Source: Casuarina equisetifolia
Taxonomy: Eukaryota; Streptophyta; Magnoliopsida; Fagales; Casuarinaceae
Direction of reading: 5' to 3'
Assembly: GCA_028551475.1 (NCBI GenBank)
Contig: CM052360.1
Location: 20,370,682 to 20,434,681 of the forward strand
DNA: 64,000 nucleotides
A program made the translations under genes and the position numbers. Each line of letters begins with the position of its first letter. Position 1 is the stretch's first letter. Below the pieces are notes generated by a model. It had not been told where the DNA came from. It ran no database searches and worked only from the letters and a program-made list of their open reading frames with translations. This document shows, one piece after another, positions 22,016-32,300 of this stretch.

Positions 22016-23294
22016 GTTCGGTGAATTTTAAATGCAAGTGAACATGTCGAACAAGTAATATAATGATAAGAAAAGTATCGTCCCATAGAGATTGGTGATT
22101 ACTATGCCAACTAATTACTAACGGTGAATAACTCTTAGAATTTATCTAACAAATCCAAATTGATAGAGAATAAACTAATCAACTAAATTTAATAAAACTA
22201 AATACACAAAATATGTTAGAGTGTCCAATTTCACCATAACTATGAGGTACTAATGTAGATTATGTATGCTTGCAAGAGGGATAATATCTATGTGATGGCG
22301 AAACTTCCTAATTTATTTACTATCCTATGTCTAGGTATAGCAAACCTACTTAGTTCATTAATTCACTATATTTCTATATGTGAATTGAAACAAACCAAAT
22401 ACATTATGATCTATGAACATTCCCAGTTTACAATAAATCTTTCGATTATCTTATCACCAAAAGCCACACAAACAACTTGGTATATATCTATTCACATTTA
22501 ATTCATGGTTATATATTATAAGAAGCAATTGCATATTATTACCTCTCAGTCTCAAACATGCATATCAAATCATTCAAGTGGTGGCAATCACTTAAAAGCA
22601 TTAAGCATAATAATATATAACTCACATAAATAAAATATCTTGCAAAACATAATAATCATAAGATTCATATTATCATAATTAGGTTACATCGTAGCTCTAA
22701 CAAAAATAAACTAAAACATAAAGAAATAATAAGGAAGAATGATAATAAGAAATAAAGAAGGCATCTTGAATCCAAGAACAAGAAGTCTGTTACCCTTTTT
22801 GTCTTCTTTTCAAAAAAACCTTGAATTCTTGGTCTCTTTCTTGAGTTGTGCTCAATTTCCTCCTCTTCTTTCTTTTGCCTCTTCTTTTCTCTTAAATAGA
22901 GTTTAGGTTTAGACCTACTCTTATCCTAGTAGAATTGGGTTTTAGAGATCTAAAATAATTGGGTTTTGAACTCTTAATTTAATTAGGTTTTGAACTCCTA
23001 ATTTAATTAGGCTTTGAACTCCTAATATGATTAGGTTTTTTAATTATTTAGAAAACCCAATAACAATCATTCAAAGCCCAAGCCCATCTTGACTATCTTG
23101 ATCTTGATATTACGATTTTGCCACATAATAAGCATCAGGCTCTCCATGTTCATCTCTTTTCTTCTTGTCTTCTTGTGCTACATAAATAAGATAAATTTAA
23201 GTAAATAAAGAGGAGTTCAAATGTTTTCTCACAATTATTAAAGTTTTTTATTGCCTAAAATAGGTAAAATAACTCTATAAAAATAGAGTTATCA
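22016..23294 (-). mobile_element. 5' LTR of the Athila-like element
   Basis: The LTR begins on the minus strand with TGATAACTCT at 23294 and ends just before the primer site (the CA at about 22015-22016 is the best guess). The length is about 1.28 kb. A short inverted repeat near its start ('aactctataaaaatagagtt' at 23271-23290) forms a palindrome. The phrase 'gggacgatacttttc' near its end is common in related elements. The terminal frames (for example 22262-22501) are not coding. Confidence 0.7.
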
Positions 23295-23431
23295 GGCTCT
23301 ATCCTTTTAGTTTTGTTCAGTAAAAGCTTAATGATAAGCTCGTTGTCTTTGAGAATGTTACTACTATTTGTCATGTTTTTAGCACTGTGACCGCTTAGGC
23401 CTAATGTTAGCATTAATGTTGTACATACAAG

Positions 23432-23645
23432 GTGTTGGTTGGTTATGATGGAGTAGCGAATTGGCTGGGCTTTAAGAAACTAGCTTTCGCAAAGAGAAAT
23501 GCCATTAGGGGCTGGGTAAATTTTAAGAGCGACAATGGATTTGAGCCCAAGTTCCTTCAGTTTTTCAGAAAAGGTGTTCGATCAGGTGCCACTCCTTTAG
23601 ATGGTCATACTATTTATTGGTCTATCACTTGGACTCCAACCAACA
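23432..23645 (+). pseudogene. FAD-dependent monooxygenase exon (3' piece)
   Basis: An acceptor AG at 23430-23431 is followed by VLVGYDGVANWLGFKKLAFA, then RNAIRGWVNFKSDNGFEPKF and VRSGATPLDGHTIYWSITWTP. In intact MO1-type enzymes this continues directly from the exon at 18586-18753. The family motif is normally V(L/I)(I/V)GCDGVNS plus a few residues before WLGF. Here C is Y and about four residues after DGV are missing, which hits the DG motif region that contacts FAD. Similarity stops near 23645, where a repeat shared with 8637-8720 begins. Together these make a split, non-functional gene. Confidence 0.85.
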
Positions 23646-24037
23646 TTGGTGGGATAGGTAGATTGGGAAAGATAAGGTAACCATTTTATTTGTAGATAAC
23701 TTAAGATGTACCATAATTCTATAGAAATAAACTAATTGAGGATTTGATTGGTAATGATTTTAAAATAGCTATCCTACTCAACAATATTGGTTAAAAAGGT
23801 TATGCTTAATTTTGAGAACTATTTGTCAAACTTGTTGGATATTCTAAATTGATATTTTTAGCATAAGTGTAATTCTTGGATAGATGCTTCATGCAAAAAT
23901 ATTTCAAGAATTCTTAATCCATTATGTTATTGTTTGCAACTCTTGTCATATCAATGCTTATTCTCTAACAATTTCAAAATTGCTTCAATTCATACCAGTT
24001 AACGTCGATGTTGAACCACTATATTGGTCCATCCATC

Positions 24038-24520
24038 TTAAGCTTGGCAGGATTGGTAGCTACTTATGGTCTAAGTCTAAATGTTCTTCAAGCATGGGTT
24101 GTTTTGAATATTTACAATGTAGAAAACAAAATAATATCAATTGAGAGAACTCTTTAGTTCACTAACATAACAAGTGAAGCACCTCTTGTGATTGCAGACT
24201 ATAGGGTAGGGCTTGAATGGCTAACAAGTGGAACAATAAAGCTTGAAAACCTTCAAGTCCTATATAATCCTACTCTCCGAATGGTTCTTAGAGGGATCAC
24301 TTGCACCTTCTAATATAGGAAAATTGGAGTGGTAGGTAGGACAAGTAGTGGAAAGTCAACTTTAATTCAAGCTCTCTTTAGGATGGTGGAGCCTTTAGGA
24401 GGATGCATTCTTATTGACGGAGTTGACATTTGCAAGGTAGGATTACAAGATTTAAGGTCTAGATTGAGTATAATACCTCAAGACCCAACCTTATTTCAAG
24501 GAACAGTCATAACCCTTTAC
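24038..24520 (+). pseudogene. ABCC transporter pseudogene: end of TMD2 and first half of NBD2
   Basis: The plus frame reads LSLAGLVATYGLSLNVLQAW, then NVENKIISIER (the end of the second transmembrane domain and the linker). IKLENLQV.YNPTLRMVLRG and [20 protein letters not shown] (Walker A, G-x4-GKS) follow, then [20 protein letters not shown] and [17 protein letters not shown] (Q-loop). Stops are present in the linker and just before Walker A (CTF followed by two stops). Coding similarity ends shortly after LFQGTV. The second half of the domain continues at 30480 on the far side of a LINE insertion. Confidence 0.88.
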
Positions 24521-24754
24521 AACAATACTCAAATCCAAATATTTGGGAGGTTGGGATTAGAAAAAAAAATTATTTTACAAAATCCTTTAGAACTTTTTTT
24601 TTTCTTTCAATAAATTGCTTCATACATCAAGTTCTCAATAAATGTCATTTTGGTGAAACAAGATTAAAGGCTTCTTGATGCACTAGGTATAAAAGCTAGC
24701 AGTTAAAATGGTTCAAATTATCTCCTTGTTTCTTTTGTTGTCTCTTTTAGAAGG

Positions 24755-24763
24755 TCATTTATC
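24755..24763. repeat. LINE target-site duplication, left
   Basis: 'tcatttatc' here is repeated at 30455-30463, flanking the LINE at 24764-30454. On this side it abuts the T run that corresponds to the LINE poly(A) tail. Confidence 0.75.
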
Positions 24764-24849
24764 CTTTTTTTTTATGAATATGTGAGTTTATTCATCAAAA
24801 AATAAAGAAGTACATTAGCTTAGGGGCATACCCCAGCATTACAATTCAT

Positions 24850-27800
24850 CTAAGAGAAGATAGAATTTGGAATTTTCCAACTATGACTCAACAAAACATT
24901 AGCTTGGGAAAGTTTAATGTTTATAAATAAAGAAGCTCTTCCACGGACTACTCTCCTGATTTTAGCTAACAACAATGGAATATCAATAAACTTATTTTGA
25001 AAATGTCTACGATTGCGTTCTAACCATATACAATAAAAACAAGTTAAGAAGGATAGCTTGAGAAGCTTTGTGGCTAAATCCTTTCCCTTAATTGCTTTAA
25101 TCATCTATTGCAATTTAGATTTTCAATTGTAGATGACCTTATGAATGCCTTGTTGAGCTAGAATAAATCTCCAAAACTAATTAGTCCAAGTGCACTGAAA
25201 GAACAAGTGAAAGGTATTTTCCTAATGAGAGCCACAAAAATTATAATACATATCAATTAAGGGGAGCCAGTGAGAAACCACTGCTGCTGTAGGTAGTTTG
25301 TCTCTGCATATGAGCCAACCAATGAAATTATGTTTGTTGATTCCTTCTGACCATATCAAATTATACCATTCAACCTTAGTGTTCACTTGATGTAATTTCT
25401 TATACGTTTCCTTACAACAATAAGAAGGCTTGGATAGCATAGAGGTTAAAGTATGCCGTAACTTTAGTAGACCTTTCCAACTCCATGCCATATTTCCTTT
25501 GATATCAAGATCCATAATTGAATTTCTCTTGCATTTAGTACTATGAATCCACTTACTCCAGAAGGATGAGTTAGGGCAATTTATGAGATTCCAGAGAGAT
25601 TGCCTCAACAAAACTTTATTCCATACTTTAAGGTTTAGTAGTCCTAGACCTCCTTCCTTTTTTGGTGAACATACATCTTGCCAAGCAACCTTATGAGTTT
25701 ATAAACCTCTGAGTGGCCTAACCATAGAAAGTGCTTTAGCTTCTTCTCAATCTCATAAATGGTTTATTTTGAGAGAAGGAACATTTGCATCGAAAAGGTA
25801 CAAATAGAAGTAAGAACTGATTTTGCCAATTGTAGTCTTCCTGCATAGCTTAGGTGTTTTATTCCCCATCCATCAATTCTTGCCATGATTTTCTTTGTCA
25901 AAACTTTGCAATCAGTGTAGGTAAGCCTTCTTCTAATAAGAGGAACACTTAGGTACCTGATAGGGAGACTTCCTTCGAAAAAAGGGGTATGATTTAGTAT
26001 CAAAAGTTTTTCTTGTTCATTTAACCCTAAAAAAAATATCTGACTTTTGCTAGGATTATATTGCAAACATGTGAGCATTGCAAATTCCTCCAAAGCTTCA
26101 GTGAGACATAATATTGAATTAATATTCCCATGTGCAAATAAAAATAAATCATCTGCAAAACAAAGATGAATGATTTTCTCTTCCTTGCACCTCCAATGAT
26201 ATTTAAAAGTAGAGGTGGATAATTTTTCAATAATTATCCTATTAAGGATCTCCATGACAAGCACAAACAAATAAAGGGATAAATGATCTCCCTGCCTTAA
26301 CCCATTAGTGCCCTCAAAATAACCTACATGCTCACCATTAAAATTCACAGAAAATCTAGTAGTAGTGATGCATTGGCTAATCAAATCAAGTAAAGTTTGA
26401 GGAGTATGAATGGCTTGGAGAACACCCAATATAGCCTCCTATTTAACCATGTCATACGCTTTCATAAGGTCAATCTTAATGGCAACACGCTTTCCTTTAT
26501 CTCCTTTATGATAGTTATGAAGCAATTATTGACAAAACATAATATGTTCTGAGATTTGGCGACCTCTGATAAAAGCAATTTGGTTTTGACTAATCACTTT
26601 AGGGAGAATAAGACTTATCCTTTCAGCAAGTAGTTTTGAGATCACTTTATATAACACATTGCAGCAGGTAATGGGCCGAAAATCCTTCATGCAACTAGGG
26701 TTAGGGGTTTTAGGTACTAGGCATAGTAAAGTAGCATTGATAGCTTTCAGTAATTTCTTGGATGAGAAAAAATCCAGCACCACATCTTCTATGTCATGAC
26801 CAATAATAGACCAAGCTTCCTTATAAAATAGACTATTGTATCCATTGGGACCAAGAGCTTTGAAATCATGTGAACTCCAGAGAACTCTCTTCACATCAGA
26901 GCGTTCAAAAGCAGGTAAATTCAATACATCATTGACATTCTCATGGAATAAGGAAGAGTACCTTCTAGTGAAAAGGTTATTCGTACAAGAACTTCCAAGT
27001 ACGTTTTCATAATAAGTAATGATCGCTTCCCGTAAGGCATCATCATTATAAATAGTAGAACCATCTTTTAGTATTAAGTGAGAGATTTTATTCTGAGCTC
27101 TTCTACGCATCAAAGATGAGAAGAACATTCTACTATTATTATCTCCCTCTTTTAGCCAAAGATTTCTCGATTTTTGTTTTAGAAGGATTTCTTCATGTTT
27201 ACTCAATGTAATCAATTGTTCCATTTTTAGTCTTTCCTCAATTCGCATATCTGTATCAAAGGGGTCAAGTTGTAACCTAAGTTGAACTTGCTGTAATTGT
27301 TCTCTCGCCACCTTTACCTTCTGATGCAAATCACCAAATTGAGTAGAATTTAGCTTCCTTATAGGTAACTTTAATGCCTTTAGCTTCTTCACTACCTTGA
27401 ACATTTTAGTACCACTGACCTCTCGTTGCAAAATATGATTAACAGTTTTCATAAAATCTGGGCTAGCTATCCAAAAATTAAAGAATTTGAAAGGAGCTTT
27501 TTTCCTTTTGTGAGTGGAGTCTAACTTAATCAAAGAAGGAGAATGATTCGATAAGAAGGGAGGCAAAAACTCAATCGATAGTTTATCAAATTTGAGAATC
27601 CCTTCTGAGTTTAGTAAAGCTCTATCAATCTTGCTTGCTTTGAGATTTTAGGATGAGCTTTTGTTCGACCAAGTGAAAACAGATCCCATAAAAGAGGGTT
27701 CCAACAATCCTAGTTTTCCAATCATATCATTTAAATCTTCCATACCACTTGTCCATTTAACATTTGGCCCAATACGTTCATCAACATGCCGAATTTCATT

Positions 27801-28225
27801 GAAATCACCCACCAATATCCATGGAATGTTTCCAATATTTTGAGAAGAAAAAGACTCAATATTTGCCCATAACTCCTTACGTTCAGATTCCAAATTGCTT
27901 ACATAAATAGCAGATAAGAAGAAAGGAGGTAAACCTATCTTATCGATGTGGCAATGAATGACTTAAGATGAAGTACCTTGGATTGACATTTGTTGTTCGG
28001 ACGATTTCCATAAAATCCATAATCTTCCTACACTAGAATATAGATAATTATGATAGTACATCCATTCAGCAAACATATTCTTCAGAACAAAACTAGCATT
28101 TTCTTCTTTAACTCTATGCTTTATCAAAATAATAACATGTGGAACATGGATGATACAAATTTAGCGACTTCTCTCTGTTTAGGGCTTTTATTAAGGCCCC
28201 TCACATTCCAGGATAAAATATTCAT
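24850..28225 (-). pseudogene. LINE ORF2: endonuclease and reverse transcriptase
   Basis: ORF2 starts at 28225 with MNILSWNVRGLN, the APE endonuclease start. It continues with WILVGDFNEI, GSVFTWSN, IDRALLN and LSNHSPSL in the endonuclease. The reverse transcriptase includes NLWLKEGDNNSRMFF, LVPKTPNP...DFRPITCCNVLYK, AFIRGRQI, NGLRQGD...YLFVLVMEIL and the catalytic CFADDLFLF. A thumb, LRYLSVPL-like and GRLQLAKSVL segments follow, and finally a zinc-binding domain (WYNLIWSEGINKHNFIGWLI). Stops occur near 27962, 27645, 26528 and 26440, with frameshifts after about 25760. Total length is about 1,125 codons, close to the family norm for L1 ORF2 without RNase H. ORF2 would nick DNA and copy its RNA at the target. 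Confidence 0.9.
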
Positions 28226-29546
28226 TTATCTGGAGGTTTTTCCCCTTTCTTCACTGCATCAAGGTTACCAAGGAGATCAGAGCTCTCATTATAGATGGTA
28301 TGATCTTCATTAGCATTAGCAAGCTGAGAAAATCTATTTTCTGATTTAAGTTCACAATTATTATCCTTCTTCTTTGTAGGAGATTTCTTCTTATTTGTTA
28401 CAACAATAAAGTCATAATTGTTTCCTTGAGAAGGAGGAGTATTAGGCTTAGTAGTCATTGCTTGTGCAATACCATTTGTCCTTAATCACTAGTGAATTCT
28501 GTTTCTTTACTATGGGAACTAATTCTTGAACATCTCCTTTCTGATTAACCTGTGGGCCTTCACTATTTTTAGGGATCCATAGATTCTTCTTTATAGTGTA
28601 ATCTCTATGCCCAAAATAGTTACATTTCTTACACTTATGAGAGATCCAACCATATTCCACAGTAACCTTAAACACCTCATTATTACCCATCAACATCAAA
28701 GTTTTGAGTAAATTCATTATCAATATCCATTAGTATACAAACTTTGGCATATGATGGCCAGAGCTTTTGTTCAATAGCTTTATCCATATATAAAGGTTTA
28801 CCTAGCACGCTACTAACATGGCTCATACCAATTTTATTCCATAAGGCATGAGGAACATTAAACAACTTAACCCATATAGGAACAGCAGATAGTTTGGCCT
28901 TCTCTAATCTGATATAAGGATGCCATTTTTGAAGAAACAAAGGTTTACCTGCTATGTCCCATATTCCAATTTCCATTACTTCTTCTAATTTTTGAATATT
29001 TGAAAACTGGAAGAAAAAGAAGCCATCCTCAGTGGCAGTAATATCTAGTAAGTTGTCTTTACCCCACAACTTTTCAACAATTCCTTTTACTGCGTAATAC
29101 GAAGTATAGGCATTCAAAAAATAACCCACAAGACAATTTGCAAAATGGCTTTTACCCTCCTCAATTGCTTCAGGGGGAGGGGGGTTTTACAATAATTCTC
29201 TTTCCCTTCTCAGTTGGGGGAAGGTAATCTAATTTAGCCATTTGCTTCATTGGTTCCATGGCAATTTGTTTCCAATTCAGACCAACGTTACTAGCCATAT
29301 TAGGAATCACTTCATCCACATGCCTTAAGTTTTCTACTTTATCATTTGTAGCTACTTGGGAAACAATTTCATTTATACGACCTCAAATGAATTATTTAAG
29401 CAAGAAGAGGCAGCAAAGGTACCTGGTTTTAAGACATCTAAAGGTTCCAAAGTAGTTGCCGCCTCATTGCTTAACTTTGGAATAGCCATTCTAATTTCCA
29501 CCTTTGAAGATGCAGTTCGTATTTTCGCACATCTAGTACCCATCAT
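28222..29546 (-). pseudogene. LINE ORF1: DUF4283 protein with zinc knuckle
   Basis: Starts with two adjacent ATGs at 29546/29543 (MMGTRCAK). The DUF4283 region lies in 28683-29129 (LWGKDNLLDITATEDGFFFF, then WHPYIRLEK and SAVPIWVKLFNVPHALWNKI). A zinc-knuckle-like HKCKKCNYFGHRDYTIKK follows near 28620, with the last cysteine replaced by isoleucine. The lysine-rich tail ends at 28222. Frameshifts near 29380 and at a C run near 29180 break the frame. The ORF1 stop TGA overlaps the ORF2 start in an ATGA. ORF1 products bind the element RNA. Confidence 0.8.
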
Positions 29547-29549
29547 TGA

Positions 29550-30454
29550 CACGAATCCAAAGGAGCTAAGAGCTCGTCTTTGAGGAGTGACAGATTCTGG
29601 GCAAAATCAATTGGCAGCTTGTACCATAAGCTATGGCCTTGGGAGAATCGAATTGATGATTGAAGGTAGTAGCAAGGGACCCTTCATTCACCGTCACCCA
29701 CATGAAGGCCATTAGCAAGTATTAAGCTAGTGCATGAGTAAGTAAGAGGGAAGGATTTGAGAATGGTAGGGGAATGACTGATCTCTAAGCCTTCACAGGA
29801 TGATAGGAGTGGTAAAAATGGGTAGCAGGGAGGACGGGTTTGAATGAATAGGAAGTCTTATCACATAAAGGGGGGGTGGGACGGGATCTGAGGGAGGGAT
29901 GAATAGGGGATTGAAAAAGCAGGGGGATCTAGGGTGATGGAAGGGGCCGACGGGAGGTAGGTCGCGACAGTGGAGCAGTGGGGCTTGTCGTTGGGGGGGG
30001 GGGGGTGGGGTGCGAAGAGGGTGTGATGGGAGGGCTACGGTATTTACTCCAGGGGCTGATTTATGCTAGAGGGACGCTGGCAATGGGTTTTAGGTTAGAG
30101 GGATCTAGATTTGGTTTTTGGTAAGAAAAAATCATGAGGGAGAGATAATGGTGGGTTTGAGGACAACAGATCTTTTAGGAGGATGGGGGCTCAGGTGCTA
30201 GGGACGGTGAGATGGGTGGTAGGTTGCAAGGAGCATCAAGATGGGGAGCGGGATGGGCTGGGGATTTGCGGGATTGATTATAGGATAGGGGTTGGGACGA
30301 TGGGAAGTGGGATGGGCTAGGGATCTACGAGATTAACTGCCGGAGAATCTATGGGCTGGGGGTCTGGGGATCTGCGGGAAGCTCTGGGGGCTAGGGATGG
30401 TGGGAGGGACGGCAGGGTGTGAGGGGCGGCAAGATGGGGGGTTAATATAATAGC
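29550..30454 (-). promoter_or_regulatory. LINE 5' UTR with internal subrepeats
   Basis: The plus strand is G-rich, so the element strand is C-rich. It contains a G run at about 29994-30007, and the phrase 'gggatgggct(a/g)ggga' recurs near 30246, 30310 and in variant form near 30350-30400. L1 5' UTRs carry internal promoters and often tandem monomers, so this is the likely promoter. No specific factor sites were identified. The homopolymer may hide assembly errors. Confidence 0.55.
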
Positions 30455-30463
30455 TCATTTATC
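30455..30463. repeat. LINE target-site duplication, right
   Basis: 'tcatttatc', the partner of 24755-24763. The ABCC sequence resumes directly after it. Confidence 0.75.
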
Positions 30464-30479
30464 TTTTTAATTGCTTGAT

Positions 30480-30826
30480 TTTGTTGTTGCTTCATCTAGT
30501 GATGCAGTTGCTAAAGATGGAGGAAATTGGAGCGTAGGACAGAGGCAACTTGTTTGCTTGGCTAGGTTGCTTCTAAAGAAAAGAAAAATTCTTGTGTTGG
30601 ATGAGGCTTCTACTTCAATTGATTCTGCAATTGATAATTTGATTCAAAAGACAATAAATGATGAGACAAAGGGATGCACTGTCATTACTACCGCTCATCA
30701 TATACCTACTATTATAGACATTGAATTGGTTCTTCTTTCCAATGAAGGTATGTTAAGAAATCCAACAAAAATCAAAGCTCATGTTATCTCAAAATTTAGA
30801 ATAACTTATTTCCTAGCTCTTGGATA
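30480..30826 (+). pseudogene. ABCC transporter pseudogene: second half of NBD2
   Basis: The frame gives VVASSSDAVAKDGGNWSVGQ with the ABC signature (WSVGQ in place of LSxGQ, as usual in NBD2), and RQLVCLARLLLKKRKILVLD (Walker B, followed by E). It continues with ASTSIDSAIDNLIQKT (D-loop) and GCTVITTAHHIPTIID (H-loop histidine), then LVLLSNEG near the C-terminus. This half shows no internal stop, in contrast to the first half at 24038-24520. The end departs from the family after about 30760 and runs to a stop at 30825-30827. It is the 3' continuation of the gene interrupted by the LINE. Confidence 0.85.
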
Positions 30827-30829
30827 AAT

Positions 30830-31775
30830 AAGATTGAATTTGGTACTTTAATAAAAGAAAAAAAAAGTAAATCACAAATAAGTACCTTCAAATGGTACTA
30901 CAATTGATTTATAGAGTTGTCTCAAAGGCAATTCAACATTTTGACGCAAAGTAGCTTTCTAAGTATCATATTGTTAACAGAAACTATTGCATGTTCTATT
31001 CTCTTGCATTTGGATACGATTTCAATAGGAAAAGCATCAGTCAGTATATCACTCAATTTGGATTGATGCATTGTCAATGATTAATGCATTGTTGTGAATA
31101 GATTTAAGCTGAAATGCTAATACATCTTGCATACCATAGGCAAGGTTGCAGAGTATGAATCCCCAAACAAGTTGCTCAAGGATACTACGTCTTCATTCTC
31201 AAAATTGGTAGCTGAATTTCGGAGGAGATCATCTAAGCATTACTATGATAAGGATTTGTCTTGAGGAGATCTTCCAAGAATCAAGAGAATTTTATTAATG
31301 CCCTTGCAAGACAGACGGTAAATCATTTTTACTGTAATTGCATCGATAATATAAAAATGGCCTAAGGAGTTTAAATGGGACTGACAGCAACAACTTTGAC
31401 AATTGATTTGAAAAAACAATTCAAAGCCATCCGATTTTGAGGCAACTATAGTTGATAGATAGTAATTGACTTAGTTTGTAATTTCAATTTTGTCAGAAAG
31501 TGTAACAGTTTTTACGTTGGCAACAAAACTTCTCATTAGACTATGAATTACTGTAAATCCAATTGCAACTTGACAAATGTTGCTAACAAATATAATCGCC
31601 CCAGGAACTTCTTACTTCTGTCGTTAGATTTGGTATCCTACCGATTGAATCAAATTGTAGGTATGCAGACAGCATACATTATGCAAAATTAACTTGGTAA
31701 CAAATATATGCTTAGAGTATACATTCTTATTTAATCTTATTGTTTGTTCATTTGTTTTTTTCTTTTTGTTGACAA
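30830..31775. other. Intergenic, no gene recognised
   Basis: AT-rich DNA between the ABCC and GAPDH pseudogenes, with no coding or repeat signature noticed. Confidence 0.4.
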
Positions 31776-32300
31776 CTGGCGACAAGAAGATCAAGATCGG
31801 AACAACGGTATTTTTCTTCAATCCTAGAATGTTGGCATAATCTTTTATTGTTAATGCTTTTTATGGATCATTTCTGATAAGTCTTGCCTGGATCTTTAGG
31901 GTTCAGAAGGAATGGTCATTTGGCTACTAAGGCTATCCCTCAAAGAAACAATGTTGAGCTCATCAGCATTAACAATCCTTTAATCACCACTAACTGCATG
32001 GTAAAAATATTTTCTTTAAGCTTGTTGATTAAACTTTGGATCTGTAGAAGTTAGTGTAAAATAATAAGGGTCTTTTGGGTGCTAATTGTGTGCAAACGTA
32101 TATTCAACTACGACACTGTGCACGGGCACTAGAAGCGTGCTGACATGAACGTCAAGGACTTTTATAGCCTTCTCTATGGTGAGAAGCCTGCCACTGTTTC
32201 CAGCATCACGTAAGGCTTACAGATTGCTCAACTGTAGATTAAGAATATATGGTGTTTTGAGCAGGAATCCAAAGTTATTCTTCCACCCCGCAAATGCATT
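31776..32300 (+). pseudogene. Cytosolic GAPDH pseudogene (5' part, introns retained)
   Basis: The exon structure of a plant GapC gene is still readable. Exon 1 (31776-31807) encodes GDKKIKIG with a one-base deletion and a damaged ATG, followed by GTA. Exon 2 (31900-32000) opens after TTTAG and gives ATKAIPQRNNVELISINNPL, then ITTNCM, closing with a donor GT. Exon 3 (about 32096-32209) gives YIFNYDTVHGH, a stop in place of the usual tryptophan, KRADMNVKDF and LLYGEKPATV, closing at GTAAGG. A last trace near 32270 (SKVILPPRKC) resembles AKKVIISAPSK. The catalytic cysteine region is absent. Retained introns show a duplicated gene rather than a processed copy. Functional GAPDH makes 1,3-bisphosphoglycerate in glycolysis. 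Confidence 0.85.

Larger units (their letters stand above)
18870..23294 (-). mobile_element. Athila-like Ty3 retroelement lacking pol, 5' LTR only
   Basis: On the minus strand the order is: LTR (about 23294-22016), primer site (21991-22008), gag (with its start near 21750), a short later ORF relic (20369-20157), the motif 'TTGGGAGGCAACCC', and a purine tract followed by about 1 kb of 3' sequence. Protease, reverse transcriptase, RNase H and integrase are missing, so it is a large deletion derivative (LARD-like) of a tRNA-Asp-primed non-chromovirus lineage. No matching 3' LTR was seen on the left side, so the left edge at about 18870 is approximate. The element sits in the intron between two monooxygenase exons, in antisense. 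Confidence 0.8.
24764..30454 (-). mobile_element. Nearly full-length L1-type LINE
   Basis: About 5.7 kb on the minus strand: a GC-rich 5' UTR (30454-29550), ORF1 (29546-28222), ORF2 (28225-24850), a short 3' UTR and a poly(A) tail (T run at 24765-24773). Both sides carry the 9-bp direct repeat 'tcatttatc'. The insertion lies in antisense inside an ABCC gene, between the two halves of NBD2. Multiple in-frame stops and frameshifts make it incompetent, but it is far better preserved than the copy at 3090-5175. Confidence 0.9.
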
